From VBCK01 sp035511515 (GTDB taxonomy: Bacteria > Pseudomonadota > Gammaproteobacteria > Burkholderiales > Burkholderiaceae_F): DNA of 31,190 bases. The notes beneath the pieces were generated by a model. The model had not been told where the DNA came from. It saw only the letters and a list, made by a program, of their open reading frames with translations, and ran no database searches. This document shows positions 1 through 7,499 of the stretch, piece after piece; position 1 is the first letter of the stretch, and each line of letters begins with the position of its first letter. The stretch lies in the NCBI GenBank assembly GCA_035511515.1, contig DATKFG010000093.1, positions 1 to 31,190 of the forward strand, given 5' to 3'. The translations under genes and the position numbers were made by a program.

Positions 1-800
1 ACGTGCTCCCCGATCCAGGCCGCCAGCGCATCGACCACCGACGGGTCCGGGCTCCCCGCCTGGTCGGGATCTGCCTGCGGTCCAGCGTGGTGCGCCGCAG
101 CCTTCAGGCCGTGCAGCGGATCGGCCAGCGCGTAGAAGGGAATCCCTCCGGTTCGCGGGTCGACCGATACGAACGCCGGCATGGGGCGCGCATCGGTGCG
201 GCGGAAATAGCAGACGGTCTCGCGCGTCACGCGCACCGGAAGCGGCGGCTCGACCAGATCGTTGACCCATGCGCCCGCCGTGACGACGACGCACGCCTCG
301 TCCAACTCGGCCAGCGAGGCCACCCGCGTTCCGTACCGCACCTCGATGCCGCGCCCCAGGGCCGCGAGCGCACGATCGGCCAGAACGATGCCCGCCTCCG
401 GCTGCAGCACTGCGAAGGTTCCCGGCTGCAGTCGAAGCGCGAAGCGGCGCTCGACCTCGTCGCGCTCGAGCCGTTGCCAGGCAGCCCCGCAGGCTTGCAG
501 CGCCGCTGCCGAACTCCTTTCCAGGTCCGTGACGATCTCGATCAGTCCGTCCAGCTGCAGCAGCGGCTCGCCCGCCTCGGCTTCCAGCTGCCGCCAACCC
601 GCGAGCGCTTCCTGCGCCAGCCGCACCCAGTGCGGCTCGCCGTAAGCCAGCCGGAATACCCGCGATCGGCCATGGCTCGAGCCGCGGGTATGCCCCAGCT
701 CGAATTGCTCGTACACGACAACCTGCCTGCCGGCGCGCGCAAGCGCTCGCGCGGTCGCAAGGCCCATCACCCCGGCGCCGATGATCGCAACGTCTGCCAT
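1..800 (-). CDS. FAD-dependent amine oxidase, monomeric sarcosine oxidase/N-methyltryptophan oxidase type (partial, N-terminal 266 residues)
   Basis: The reading frame is open from an ATG at 800 to the window edge, so the C-terminal part is missing (the family is usually 370-390 residues). The N-terminus has a Rossmann FAD-binding motif GAGVMGLATARALARAG at residues 8-24. It is followed by GSSHGRSRVFRLAY (40-53), the same layout as the HHGDTR segment of monomeric sarcosine oxidase. Enzymes of this family oxidise N-methyl or D-amino acids to an imine with release of H2O2. The region with the covalent-FAD cysteine of MSOX lies beyond the window. The gene starts 19 nt after the cupin gene, with no clear Shine-Dalgarno sequence, so it is probably translated from the same transcript. 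The betaine-type transporter just upstream makes an N-methylated amine a reasonable substrate (inference). Glycine oxidase or a DadA-like enzyme remains possible. Confidence 0.82.
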   Translation of the reverse strand, partial: MADVAIIGAGVMGLATARALARAGRQVVVYEQFELGHTRGSSHGRSRVFRLAYGEPHWVRLAQEALAGWRQLEAEAGEPLLQLDGLIEIVTDLERSSAAALQACGAAWQRLERDEVERRFALRLQPGTFAVLQPEAGIVLADRALAALGRGIEVRYGTRVASLAELDEACVVVTAGAWVNDLVEPPLPVRVTRETVCYFRRTDARPMPAFVSVDPRTGGIPFYALADPLHGLKAAAHHAGPQADPDQAGSPDPSVVDALAAWIGEH

Positions 801-819
801 CGGCGTATTTGAACCGTGC

Positions 820-1278
820 TCACTTCGGATAGAGCGTTCCATCCCGGCGCCTGAACCCATCCACTTCGGGATCGAACACCAGGTCGATGTCGGGATAGAA
901 CGCGCCATCGTCTTCGAAGCGCGAACCGACCTCCAGACACACGGCCACGGTCCCGCTGCGATTGATCAGATGGTGGCCGTCGGGCGTATTGGCCGGAAAG
1001 GCCACGCAATCGCCGGCGTGCAGGATCTCCTCGCCCTGGTCCGTGACGAGAGCAACCTGACCCGAGAGGACATAGACGAACTCGTCCTCGGCCGTATACC
1101 AGTGGCGCTGGCTGGACCACGCGCCCGGCGGCAGCTGCAACAGATTGACGCCGAACTGGGTGAGGCCGCCCGCATCGCCAAGACGCTGGCGAATGCGGTT
1201 GGCCGGCTCCCGGTCGAATGGCGCCGGGTACGACGAACCTTTGCGCTCAGGAATGGATCCGAGGTCGAGCTTGGGCAT
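820..1278 (-). CDS. Small single-domain cupin protein
   Basis: A 152-residue protein with one cupin fold. Motif 1 is around residues 58-78 (HWYTAEDEFVYVLSGQVAL) and motif 2 around 88-105 (GDCVAFPANTPDGHHLIN). The candidate metal ligands His59, Glu64/Glu66 and His102/His103 are in place, so metal binding is plausible. The start is an ATG at 1278 preceded by a strong GGAGG six bases upstream. It lies 48 nt after the betaine-type transporter gene and 19 nt before the flavin oxidase, so the three probably share a transcript. Related small cupins are annotated only as cupin-domain proteins; the substrate is unknown. A role in handling the imported amine is inference from position only. Confidence 0.8.
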   Translation of the reverse strand: MPKLDLGSIPERKGSSYPAPFDREPANRIRQRLGDAGGLTQFGVNLLQLPPGAWSSQRHWYTAEDEFVYVLSGQVALVTDQGEEILHAGDCVAFPANTPDGHHLINRSGTVAVCLEVGSRFEDDGAFYPDIDLVFDPEVDGFRRRDGTLYPK

Positions 1279-1326
1279 CGTTTGCCTCCATCAACGGCTA
1301 TCCTAAGGCGAAACCGCGCGTGCCGT

Positions 1327-2829
1327 TCAGCGCCGGGTCGGGCGACGCGCCAGCCATTCCAGGGTGCCGAACGAGGCCTCGAACGCGAGCGCCAGTGCCG
1401 CGGCCGGCAAGGCCCCGGCCAGCAGCATCCTATGATCGTTCAACGCCAGGCCGATCGAAATGCGCTGGCCGAATCCTCCGGCACCGACGAATGCGGCGAT
1501 GGTCGCCGTGCCGACACTGATCACCGCCGCGGTTCGGATACCGGCCAGGATCACCGGCAATGCCAGCGGAAGCTCGACCAGCCACAGCCGCGCCAGGGTC
1601 CTTGCGCCCAGCGCCGTTGCGGCCTGGCGCAGTACATCGGGTACCTGGGCCAGGCCGACGGCCGTGTTGCGTACGATCGGCAGCAGCGCGAAGACGAACA
1701 AGGCGAGCAGCGCCGGGCGGGTGCCGATCGCGCCCAGCAGCGGAATCAGGGCGGCGAGCAGCGCCAGCGCCGGGATCGTCTGCAGGGCGCTGACCACGCC
1801 CAGGACCAGGCTGCCCAGGCGTGGCCGCGCGGCCGCGAGCACTCCGAGTGGAATGCCGACGGCGCTGGCCGCCAGCACCGAAAGCACCACCAGCACGACA
1901 TGCTGGCGCGTCAGGCGGGCGAAATCCTCGCCGAACAGCAGGTCGCGAAAGCCGGGTCGCGCCGCCGCGATGCCCGATCGCGCCAGAAACGAACGCGCGA
2001 TGTCCCGCGCCGATCGATGATCCAGCTCGGCAGCGCCGTTCAGCTGGATCATCCGGCCCTGATCGATGCTGCCGGCAAGCGCCTTGAGGTCGGCCCAGGC
2101 CTGCGGAAAGCGCTGCGGCACCGAGCTGCGGTACAGCACGACCGCGTCGTAGCGGGGGAAAAAGCCCCGATCATCGACCAGCACCTGGATGTCGTAGCGG
2201 GCGATCTTGGCGTCGGTCGTATACAGGTCGATCGCGTCGACCTGGTGCGCGGCCAGCGCCTCGTAGGCCAGACCATGGTCCAGTCCGCTGGGGCGGACGG
2301 TCAGTCCGTAGCGCCGCGCCAGGGCGGGCCAGCCGTCGGCCCGCCCCAGGAATTCGTGCGACAGTCCGATCCGCAATTGCGGCCGGGTGACCAGATCGCT
2401 GATGGTCCGCAGCTGCAGGGCCTGCGCCGTATCGCGCCGCACGCCGATCGCATAGGAATTTTCGAAGCCCAGCGGGATGTCCACCGCGAGTCCGAGCGGC
2501 GCCAGTTCGTGGCCGACCTGCTCCAGCGTCGCCCCGGAGCGGTCGTGGTGCAGGATTTCCAGCTCGATCGTGCCCAGGTACTCCGGATACAGGTCGATGG
2601 CGCCGCTGCGCAGCGCCTCGAACAGGATGGCGGTGTTGCCCATCCCCTCGACGTGTTCGGCCTTGGTCGTCCGCTGCGCGGTCTGGGTCAGGATCTCGCC
2701 CAGGATGGTCGATTCGGTGAAGCGCTTGGATCCGACCCGCAAGGTCTCGCAACGCGCCACCGGCACCGCCATCAGCAGCGCCGCCAGCACCAGGCCGGGG
2801 CGCCATGCTCCGGCGGAGCAGCGGCGCAC
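1327..2829 (-). CDS. Glycine betaine/choline-type ABC transporter: substrate-binding domain fused to permease
   Basis: About 500 residues. A signal peptide (about 1-28) is followed by an OpuAC-type binding domain (about 30-297; starts LRVGSKRFTESTILGEIL and has YPEYLGT, as in OsmF/YehZ and OpuCC proteins). A membrane permease domain follows (about 305-495) with an EAA-like loop (ALGARTLARLWLVELPLALP). Binding-protein/permease fusions are known in the Opu family. I chose GTG at 2829 because GAGG lies nine bases upstream and the gene then starts 4 nt after the livM stop; a TTG at 2856 would overlap livM. It is presumably an importer of quaternary amines or similar osmolytes. No OpuA/ProV-type ATPase is encoded in the window, so the ATPase must be elsewhere or shared. 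The following cupin and sarcosine-oxidase-like genes fit N-methyl-amine use. Confidence 0.85.
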   Translation of the reverse strand: MRRCSAGAWRPGLVLAALLMAVPVARCETLRVGSKRFTESTILGEILTQTAQRTTKAEHVEGMGNTAILFEALRSGAIDLYPEYLGTIELEILHHDRSGATLEQVGHELAPLGLAVDIPLGFENSYAIGVRRDTAQALQLRTISDLVTRPQLRIGLSHEFLGRADGWPALARRYGLTVRPSGLDHGLAYEALAAHQVDAIDLYTTDAKIARYDIQVLVDDRGFFPRYDAVVLYRSSVPQRFPQAWADLKALAGSIDQGRMIQLNGAAELDHRSARDIARSFLARSGIAAARPGFRDLLFGEDFARLTRQHVVLVVLSVLAASAVGIPLGVLAAARPRLGSLVLGVVSALQTIPALALLAALIPLLGAIGTRPALLALFVFALLPIVRNTAVGLAQVPDVLRQAATALGARTLARLWLVELPLALPVILAGIRTAAVISVGTATIAAFVGAGGFGQRISIGLALNDHRMLLAGALPAAALALAFEASFGTLEWLARRPTRR

Positions 2830-2833
2830 GCGC

Positions 2834-3790
2834 TTATGCCTCGTTGCGGCGCGCAATACTCAGTGCGCGCAACTCGCCGACGATGCCGCGGCGGAACACG
2901 AGAACGCACAGGACGAAAATGCCACCCAGGATCACGGTCACCCACGAGCCGACCTTGTCGGCCAGCACGTTCTCCAGGCCGACGATCACCAGCGCGCCCG
3001 CCGACGGCCCCAGCACCGTTCCGAGGCCACCCAGCAGCGTCATCAGCACGACCTCGCCCGACATGTGCCAATGGGCGTCGGTCAGCGAGGCGAGCTGGAA
3101 CACGATCGACTTGGTTGCCCCGGCCAGCCCGGCCAGCGTTGCCGAGATCACGAACGCCAACAGCTTGTAGCGGTCGACCGCGTATCCCAGCGAAATCGCG
3201 CGGGTCTCGTTTTCCCGGATCGCCTTCAGGACCTGCCCGAACGGCGAGTGGATCGTCCGGTGGATCAGCCAGAACCCGCCCAGATAGATCGCCAGCACGA
3301 AAAAGTACATCGCCAGGTTGTTGGACAGGTCGATCAGGCCGAGCAGGCGCCCCCTGGGAATTCCCTGCAATCCGTCCTCACCGCCGGTGATCGGCAACTC
3401 GAGTTCGACGAAGTACGCGAGCTGCGCCAGCGCCAGCGTGATCATCGCGAAGTAGATGCCCGAGCGGCGGATCGCGAGCAGCCCGAACAGCGCGCCCAGC
3501 GCGCCGGCGAACGCGGTGCCGGCCAGGATCCCGACCTCCGGCGTCGCGCCGAGCACCTTGCACAGGTATCCGCACACGTAGGCGCTGGTCGAGAAGAACG
3601 CCGCGTGTCCGAACGACAACAGCCCGGCAAAGCCCAGCAGCAGGTTGAAGGCCGAAGCGAACAGGGCAAAGCACAGCACCTTCATCAGGAAGGTCGGGTA
3701 CACCAGGAAGGGGGCGACCACGCCGGCCGTCGCCAGCGCGACGAACATCGGCCAGCTCGAGCCTTGCGCCACCCTGATGTCCGCTTTCAT
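2834..3790 (-). CDS. livM: Branched-chain amino acid-type ABC transporter permease LivM
   Basis: A 318-residue integral membrane protein of the LivM family, with many hydrophobic helices. It has the signatures FNLLLGFAGLLSFGHAAFF (residues about 46-64), an IRENETRAISLGY cytoplasmic loop that contacts the ATPase, and GGLGTVLGPSAGAL near the C-terminus. With LivH it forms the membrane channel of a HAAT-family importer. The start is ATG at 3790, 11 nt after livH, with AAGG in the ribosome-binding position; an in-frame GTG at 3805 would overlap livH. The fused betaine-type transporter follows after only 4 nt. Family members carry amino acids, amides, urea or aromatic/aliphatic acids, so the name does not fix the substrate. 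Confidence 0.93.
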   Translation of the reverse strand: MKADIRVAQGSSWPMFVALATAGVVAPFLVYPTFLMKVLCFALFASAFNLLLGFAGLLSFGHAAFFSTSAYVCGYLCKVLGATPEVGILAGTAFAGALGALFGLLAIRRSGIYFAMITLALAQLAYFVELELPITGGEDGLQGIPRGRLLGLIDLSNNLAMYFFVLAIYLGGFWLIHRTIHSPFGQVLKAIRENETRAISLGYAVDRYKLLAFVISATLAGLAGATKSIVFQLASLTDAHWHMSGEVVLMTLLGGLGTVLGPSAGALVIVGLENVLADKVGSWVTVILGGIFVLCVLVFRRGIVGELRALSIARRNEA

Positions 3791-3801
3791 CCGGATTGCC
3801 T

Positions 3802-4686
3802 TCACGCCGTCCGGCCGAACAGGCCGGCCGGCCGCACCAGCAGCACGATCACCATGATCAGGAAGATCACCACCGCCGAGGCCTCGGGGTAGTACACCTT
3901 GGTGAGCGCCTCCACCAGTCCGAGCCCGATTCCGGTGACGATTGATCCGAGGATCGACCCCATGCCGCCGATCACGACCACCGCGAACACGACGATGATC
4001 AGGTTCGAGCCCATCAGCGGATTGACCTGGACCATCGGCGCAGCCAGCACCCCGGCGTAGGCGGCCAGTGCCGAGCCCGTCGCGTAGGTGAGCGTCATCA
4101 GCTGCGGCACGTTGATGCCCAGTGCCTGCACCAGGTCCGGCCGCTGCGTTGCCGCCCGCAGCGTCGCGCCCAGCCGGGTCCGTTCGATCGCGAACCAGAC
4201 CACCAGGCACATGCCCAGCGCCGCCACCACGACCCACGCGCGGTACAGCGGCAGGAACATGAACCCCAGGTTCACGCCCCCCTGCAGCTGTTCGGGAACG
4301 TCATACGATTCGCCGGAAACGCCGTAGTAGTTGCGAAAGACGCCCTCGGCGATCAGCGCCAGCCCGAACGTCAGCAGCAGACCGTACAGGTGGTCCAGCT
4401 GGTACAGGCGCCTGAGCATCAGCCGCTCGATCAGCACGGCCAATGCCCCGACCACCAGCGGCGCCAGCACCAGCGCTGCCCAGTAGTTCACGCCGAACTG
4501 GGTCAAGCCGATCCAGGCCACGAAGGCGCCGATCATGAATTGCGCGCCATGCGCGAAGTTGATGACGTTGAGCATGCCGAAGATCAGCGCCAGCCCGAGG
4601 CTGAGCACGGCGTAGAAGGAGCCGTTGATCAGACCCAGCAGCAGCTGCGGGGCCAGCTCATGCAGCGAATGCCCGAAGATTGTCAC
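3802..4686 (-). CDS. livH: Branched-chain amino acid-type ABC transporter permease LivH
   Basis: A 294-residue membrane permease. It has the LivH hallmarks LLLGLINGSFYAVLSLGLAL (about 15-34), NVINFAHGAQFMIGAF (about 41-56) and GGMGSILGSIVTGIGLG near the end. The start is GTG at 4686; the next in-frame ATG would remove the first helix, which is conserved in the family. Both this GTG and its GAGG ribosome-binding site lie inside a copy of the repeat that fills 4681-4957. It is separated from the binding-protein genes by that array but keeps the same strand, and it pairs with livM downstream. LivF and LivG, encoded upstream of the binding proteins, are the likely ATPases. Confidence 0.93.
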   Translation of the reverse strand: MTIFGHSLHELAPQLLLGLINGSFYAVLSLGLALIFGMLNVINFAHGAQFMIGAFVAWIGLTQFGVNYWAALVLAPLVVGALAVLIERLMLRRLYQLDHLYGLLLTFGLALIAEGVFRNYYGVSGESYDVPEQLQGGVNLGFMFLPLYRAWVVVAALGMCLVVWFAIERTRLGATLRAATQRPDLVQALGINVPQLMTLTYATGSALAAYAGVLAAPMVQVNPLMGSNLIIVVFAVVVIGGMGSILGSIVTGIGLGLVEALTKVYYPEASAVVIFLIMVIVLLVRPAGLFGRTA

Positions 4687-4692
4687 GAGCCC

Positions 4693-4806
4693 TCACCCCC
4701 CTGCTTCGCCGGGCGTAGCCCGGCTTCGCAGGGCGAGCCCTCCCCTGTCCCGCTGTGCGGGCGAGGGGCGATATGGCGTGCCACTGGAACGAGTTCGGAT
4801 TGTCAT
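4693..4806 (-). other. Candidate mini-ORF c (37 codons) directly ahead of livH
   Basis: The ATG at 4806 is preceded by GAGGGCTC. The frame begins MTIRTRSSGTPYRPSPAQRD, paralogous to mini-ORF b, and ends 6 nt before the livH GTG. If translated, it would couple to livH. It may equally be an accident of stop-poor GC-rich repeats. Confidence 0.25.
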
Positions 4807-4886
4807 GAGCCCTCACCCCCTCCCCTCTCCCGCTGCGCGGGCGAGGGGCGATATGGCGTGCCCTTGGAACGAGTTCGGATTGTCAT
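4803..4886 (-). other. Candidate mini-ORF b (27 codons) inside the repeat array
   Basis: The ATG at 4886 is preceded by GAGGGCGC. The frame (MTIRTRSKGTPYRPSPAQRE then Gly-rich) ends in a TGA overlapping the next ATG as ATGA. Its first codons ATG-ACA-ATC match the GTG-ACA-ATC start of livH. Its coding reality is uncertain. Confidence 0.25.
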
Positions 4887-4957
4887 GCGCCCTCACCCCC
4901 CTGCGTCGCCGGGCGTAGCCCGGCTTCGCAGGGCGAAGCAGGGGGGTGAGGGCGCAT
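4883..4957 (-). other. Candidate mini-ORF a (24 codons) inside the repeat array
   Basis: The ATG at 4957 lies 3 nt after the TGA of the upstream binding-protein gene. The frame runs 24 codons (starts MRPHPPASPCEAG) to a TGA that overlaps the ATG of mini-ORF b in an ATGA junction. It is composed entirely of repeat sequence. It is probably not a functional protein, but it could carry ribosomes forward. Confidence 0.25.
4885..4957. terminator. Long inverted repeat with nested hairpin just after the second binding-protein gene
   Basis: Bases 4885-4904 and 4938-4957 are a perfect 20-base inverted repeat (ATGCGCCCTCACCCCCCTGC and its complement). They enclose a 33-base loop that contains the 7-3-7 hairpin GCCGGGC-GTA-GCCCGGC. 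The structure begins 3 nt after the stop of the binding-protein gene. There is no T-tract, so it is not a classical intrinsic terminator. It could stabilise the 3' end of the abundant binding-protein mRNA, or attenuate transcription into livH (inference). Confidence 0.5.
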
Positions 4958-4960
4958 GGC

Positions 4961-6211
4961 TCACTTCTTGATCAGCGGGCAGCGGGACGCGGACAGGGGC
5001 TGGAAGGCCTCGTCGGCGGGGATCGTGGCGATCAGCCTGTAGTAGTCCCATGGTCCGAACGACTCCGAGGGCTTCTTCACCTGGAACAGGTACATGTCGT
5101 GCACCATGCGGCCATCGTCGCGAATGCGGCCGTTCTTGGCGAAAAAGTCGTTGACCGGCGTCTTCTTCATCTGCGCCATCACTTTCTGCGCGTCGACGCT
5201 GTTGACCGCCTTCACCGCCCTGAGGTAATGCATCACGGACGAATAGTCGCCGGCCTGCGACATCGTTGGCATCCGCCTGTGTTTCTCGAAGAAACGCCTG
5301 GACCAGGCGCGCGTGTCCTCGTTCAGGTCCCAGTAGAACCCCTCGGTCAGGTACATGCCCTGCGCCGTCTTCAGGCCCAGCGAATGCACGTCCGTGATGA
5401 ACATCAGCAGGCCGGCCAGAGTCTGCTTGGGCGTGATGCCGTACTCGACGGCCTGTCTGATTGACTTGGTCGTGTCGGCGCCGGCGTTGGCGAGCCCGAT
5501 CACCTGCGCGCCCGAGGCCTGCGCCTTCAGCAGCAACGAAGTAAAGTCGGTGCCGGGGAATGGGTGACGAACCGAGCCCACCACGGTTCCGCCGTTGGCG
5601 ACTACGACGTCCGAGGCGTCCTTCTCCAGCGAATGGCCGAATGCGTAGTCCGCGGTCAGGAAGAACCAGCGCTTGCCGCCCTGCTGCACCATCGTCCTGG
5701 CGGTGCCGTGGGCCAAGGCGTAGGTGTCATAGGTCCATTGCACGCTGACGTCGTTGCAGTCCTCGTTCGTGATACGGGTTGAGCCTGCGCCGGACACCAG
5801 AACCGCCCGGTTCATCGCCTTGCCGATCTTCATCACAGCCAGCGCAGTCGTGGTCGTGACAAGGTCCGACACCACGTCGACATGGTCGCGCTCGAACCAC
5901 CCGCGGGCCTGGTCGGCGGCAACGTCCGCGTTGTTCTGGTGATCGGCGTAGACCATCTCGACCTTGAAGCCGGGCTTCTCCTGGTCCAGGAAATCGTCGA
6001 TCGCCATCTGCGTGGCCACCACAGCACCCCGGCCGGACAGGTCCGAATAGATGCCGGACATGTCGGTCAGCACGCCGATCTTCACCACCCCGTCCGTAAT
6101 CTGAGCGTGAGCCCCGCCTGCCAGCACCACTGCCAGGCCGGACGTCAGCAGCAGACCGAACCCGTGGCGCGGCCCGAACAGGGCACGCAGCGCAACGCCG
6201 ATGATCGTCAC
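4961..6211 (-). CDS. Periplasmic substrate-binding protein of a Liv-type ABC transporter (second of a tandem pair)
   Basis: 416 residues with a signal peptide ending near residue 36 (VVLAGGAHAQ), then a mature Peripla_BP_6/LivK-like fold. It starts ITDGVVKIGVLTDMSGIYSD and ends SASRCPLIKK. The start is GTG at 6211 with GAGG seven bases upstream; no ATG is available before the mature domain. It lies 24 nt after its paralogue (6236-7444), and the mature proteins are about 85% identical by hand alignment, so this is a tandem duplication. Binding proteins of this group deliver small acids or amides to LivHM. The exact ligand cannot be read from the sequence. It is followed by the palindromic repeat array and livH. 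Confidence 0.92.
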   Translation of the reverse strand: MTIIGVALRALFGPRHGFGLLLTSGLAVVLAGGAHAQITDGVVKIGVLTDMSGIYSDLSGRGAVVATQMAIDDFLDQEKPGFKVEMVYADHQNNADVAADQARGWFERDHVDVVSDLVTTTTALAVMKIGKAMNRAVLVSGAGSTRITNEDCNDVSVQWTYDTYALAHGTARTMVQQGGKRWFFLTADYAFGHSLEKDASDVVVANGGTVVGSVRHPFPGTDFTSLLLKAQASGAQVIGLANAGADTTKSIRQAVEYGITPKQTLAGLLMFITDVHSLGLKTAQGMYLTEGFYWDLNEDTRAWSRRFFEKHRRMPTMSQAGDYSSVMHYLRAVKAVNSVDAQKVMAQMKKTPVNDFFAKNGRIRDDGRMVHDMYLFQVKKPSESFGPWDYYRLIATIPADEAFQPLSASRCPLIKK

Positions 6212-6235
6212 CTTCGACCTCGCCTGGCGTCCATG

Positions 6236-7444
6236 TCACTTCTTGATCAACGGGCAACGGGAAGCCGACACCGATTGGAAGGCTTCCTCACCGGGGACCG
6301 TGGCGATCACCTTGTAGTAGTCCCACGGGGCGGTCGATTCCGACGGCTTTTTCACCTGGAACAGGTACATGTCGTGCAGCATGCGGCCATCGTCGCGGAT
6401 GCGCCCGTTCTTGGCGAAAAAGTCGTTGACCTTCGTCTTTTTCATCTGCGGCATCACTTTCTGCGCATCGTCGCTGTTGACCGCCTTGACCGCCCTCAGG
6501 TAGTGCAGCGCCGAGGAATAGTCGCCGGCCTGCGCCATGGTCGGCATCCGCTTGTGCTTGTCGAAGAACCGCCTGGACCAGGCGCGCGTTTCCTCGTTCA
6601 GGTCCCAGTAGAAACCCTCGGTCAGGTACATGCCCTGCGCGGTTTTCAGACCGATCGAGTGCACGTCGGTGATGAACATCAGCAGCCCCGCCAGCGTCTG
6701 CTTCGGCGTGATGCCGAACTCGACCGCCTGCTTGATCGAGTTGGTGGTGTCGGTGCCCGCGTTGGCCAGCCCGATCACCTGGGCGCCGGAGGTCTGCGCC
6801 TTCAGCAGGAACGAGGAAAAATCGGTGCCGGGAAACGGGTGGCGCACGAACCCCACCACGGTGCCGCCGTTGGCCACCACCACGTCCGAGGCGTCCTTTT
6901 CCAGCGAGTGGCCGAACGCATAGTCGGCCGTCAGGAAGAACCAGGTCTTGCCGCCCTGCTGCACCACGGCTTTGGCGGTGCCGTGAGCGAGCGCGTAGGT
7001 GTCGTAGGTCCAGTGCACGGTGAGGTCGTTGCAGTCCTCGTTCGTGATGCGCGTCGAGCCTGCCCCGGACACCAGGACCACCCGGTTCATTTCCTTGCCG
7101 ATCTTCATCACGGCCAGCGCGGTCGAGGTCGTGACCAGGTCCGTCACCATGTCGACGTTGTCCCGCTCGAACCATTCGCGCGCTTTGTTGGCTGCGATAT
7201 CGGCCTTGTTCTGGTGGTCGGCGTAGACCAGCTCGACCTTGAACGCGGGCTTTTCCTGCGCCACGAAGTCGTCGATCGCCATCTGAGTGGCCACCACCGC
7301 GCCCTGTCCCGACAGGTCCGAGTACGTGCCGGACATGTCGGTGAGCACACCGATGCGTACAACGCCATCCGATACCTGCGCCTGGGCCGCGCCCGCCAGC
7401 GACATTGCCAGGCCCGCGGCCCGGATCAGCATTCTTGGTTTCAT
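6236..7444 (-). CDS. Periplasmic substrate-binding protein of a Liv-type ABC transporter (first of a tandem pair)
   Basis: 402 residues. The signal peptide is residues 1-22 (ends LAGAAQA), followed by a type I periplasmic binding domain that begins QVSDGVVRIGVLTDMSGTYS. ATG at 7444 has a strong GAGGAG ribosome-binding site; the open frame continues upstream but those residues would precede the signal peptide. It lies 55 nt after livF and 24 nt before its paralogue. The strong ribosome-binding site and position fit high expression of a binding protein. Differences between the two copies are spread along the protein rather than clustered, which leaves open whether they differ in ligand or only in dosage. 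Confidence 0.93.
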   Translation of the reverse strand: MKPRMLIRAAGLAMSLAGAAQAQVSDGVVRIGVLTDMSGTYSDLSGQGAVVATQMAIDDFVAQEKPAFKVELVYADHQNKADIAANKAREWFERDNVDMVTDLVTTSTALAVMKIGKEMNRVVLVSGAGSTRITNEDCNDLTVHWTYDTYALAHGTAKAVVQQGGKTWFFLTADYAFGHSLEKDASDVVVANGGTVVGFVRHPFPGTDFSSFLLKAQTSGAQVIGLANAGTDTTNSIKQAVEFGITPKQTLAGLLMFITDVHSIGLKTAQGMYLTEGFYWDLNEETRAWSRRFFDKHKRMPTMAQAGDYSSALHYLRAVKAVNSDDAQKVMPQMKKTKVNDFFAKNGRIRDDGRMLHDMYLFQVKKPSESTAPWDYYKVIATVPGEEAFQSVSASRCPLIKK

Positions 7445-7499
7445 CGGATCTCCTCGCGTAAAGTCAGGTAGGAAGGACAACGCACGCCATGGATCCCGC

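Larger units (their letters stand above)
4681..4957. repeat. Tandem mosaic array of GC-rich palindromic repeats between the second binding-protein gene and livH
   Basis: Three copies of a unit beginning TGTCAYGMGCCCTCACCCCC start at 4681, 4801 and 4881 (spacings 120 and 80 bases). Two modules alternate. Module A (for example 4810-4852) is a palindrome around CTCCCGCTGCGCGGGCGAG. Module B (about 4699-4734 and 4899-4934) contains a perfect GCCGGGC-GTA-GCCCGGC hairpin with CCTGC/GCAGG outer arms. Segments of about 60 bases at 4761 and 4841 are nearly identical. The same 43-base module A sequence recurs at 31097-31139. The array resembles dispersed REP-type intergenic palindromes. The first copy overlaps the first codons of livH. 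Confidence 0.9.

Noticed and set aside
781..3390. Very long plus-strand open frame (869 codons) opposite the cupin, betaine transporter and livM genes
   Set aside because: It is antisense to three genes with clear family motifs; its translation is Arg/Gln/Ala-rich without domains, typical of stop-poor GC-rich shadow frames.
3790..3805. GTG at 3805 as the livM start, overlapping livH
   Set aside because: The ATG at 3790 has an AAGG ribosome-binding site at proper distance, and the five extra residues have no family support.
2834..4237. Single 467-codon frame suggesting a longer livM or a livH-livM fusion
   Set aside because: The upstream part is an out-of-frame shadow of livH; livH ends with its own stop at 3802-3804 and livM has its own ribosome-binding site.
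4681..4957. CRISPR array
   Set aside because: The units are palindromic, of variable spacing, and the sequence between them is itself repeated; there are no unique spacers and no cas genes.
5882..7471. Long plus-strand open frame opposite the binding-protein genes
   Set aside because: Antisense shadow. It looks repetitive only because the two binding-protein genes are duplicates.
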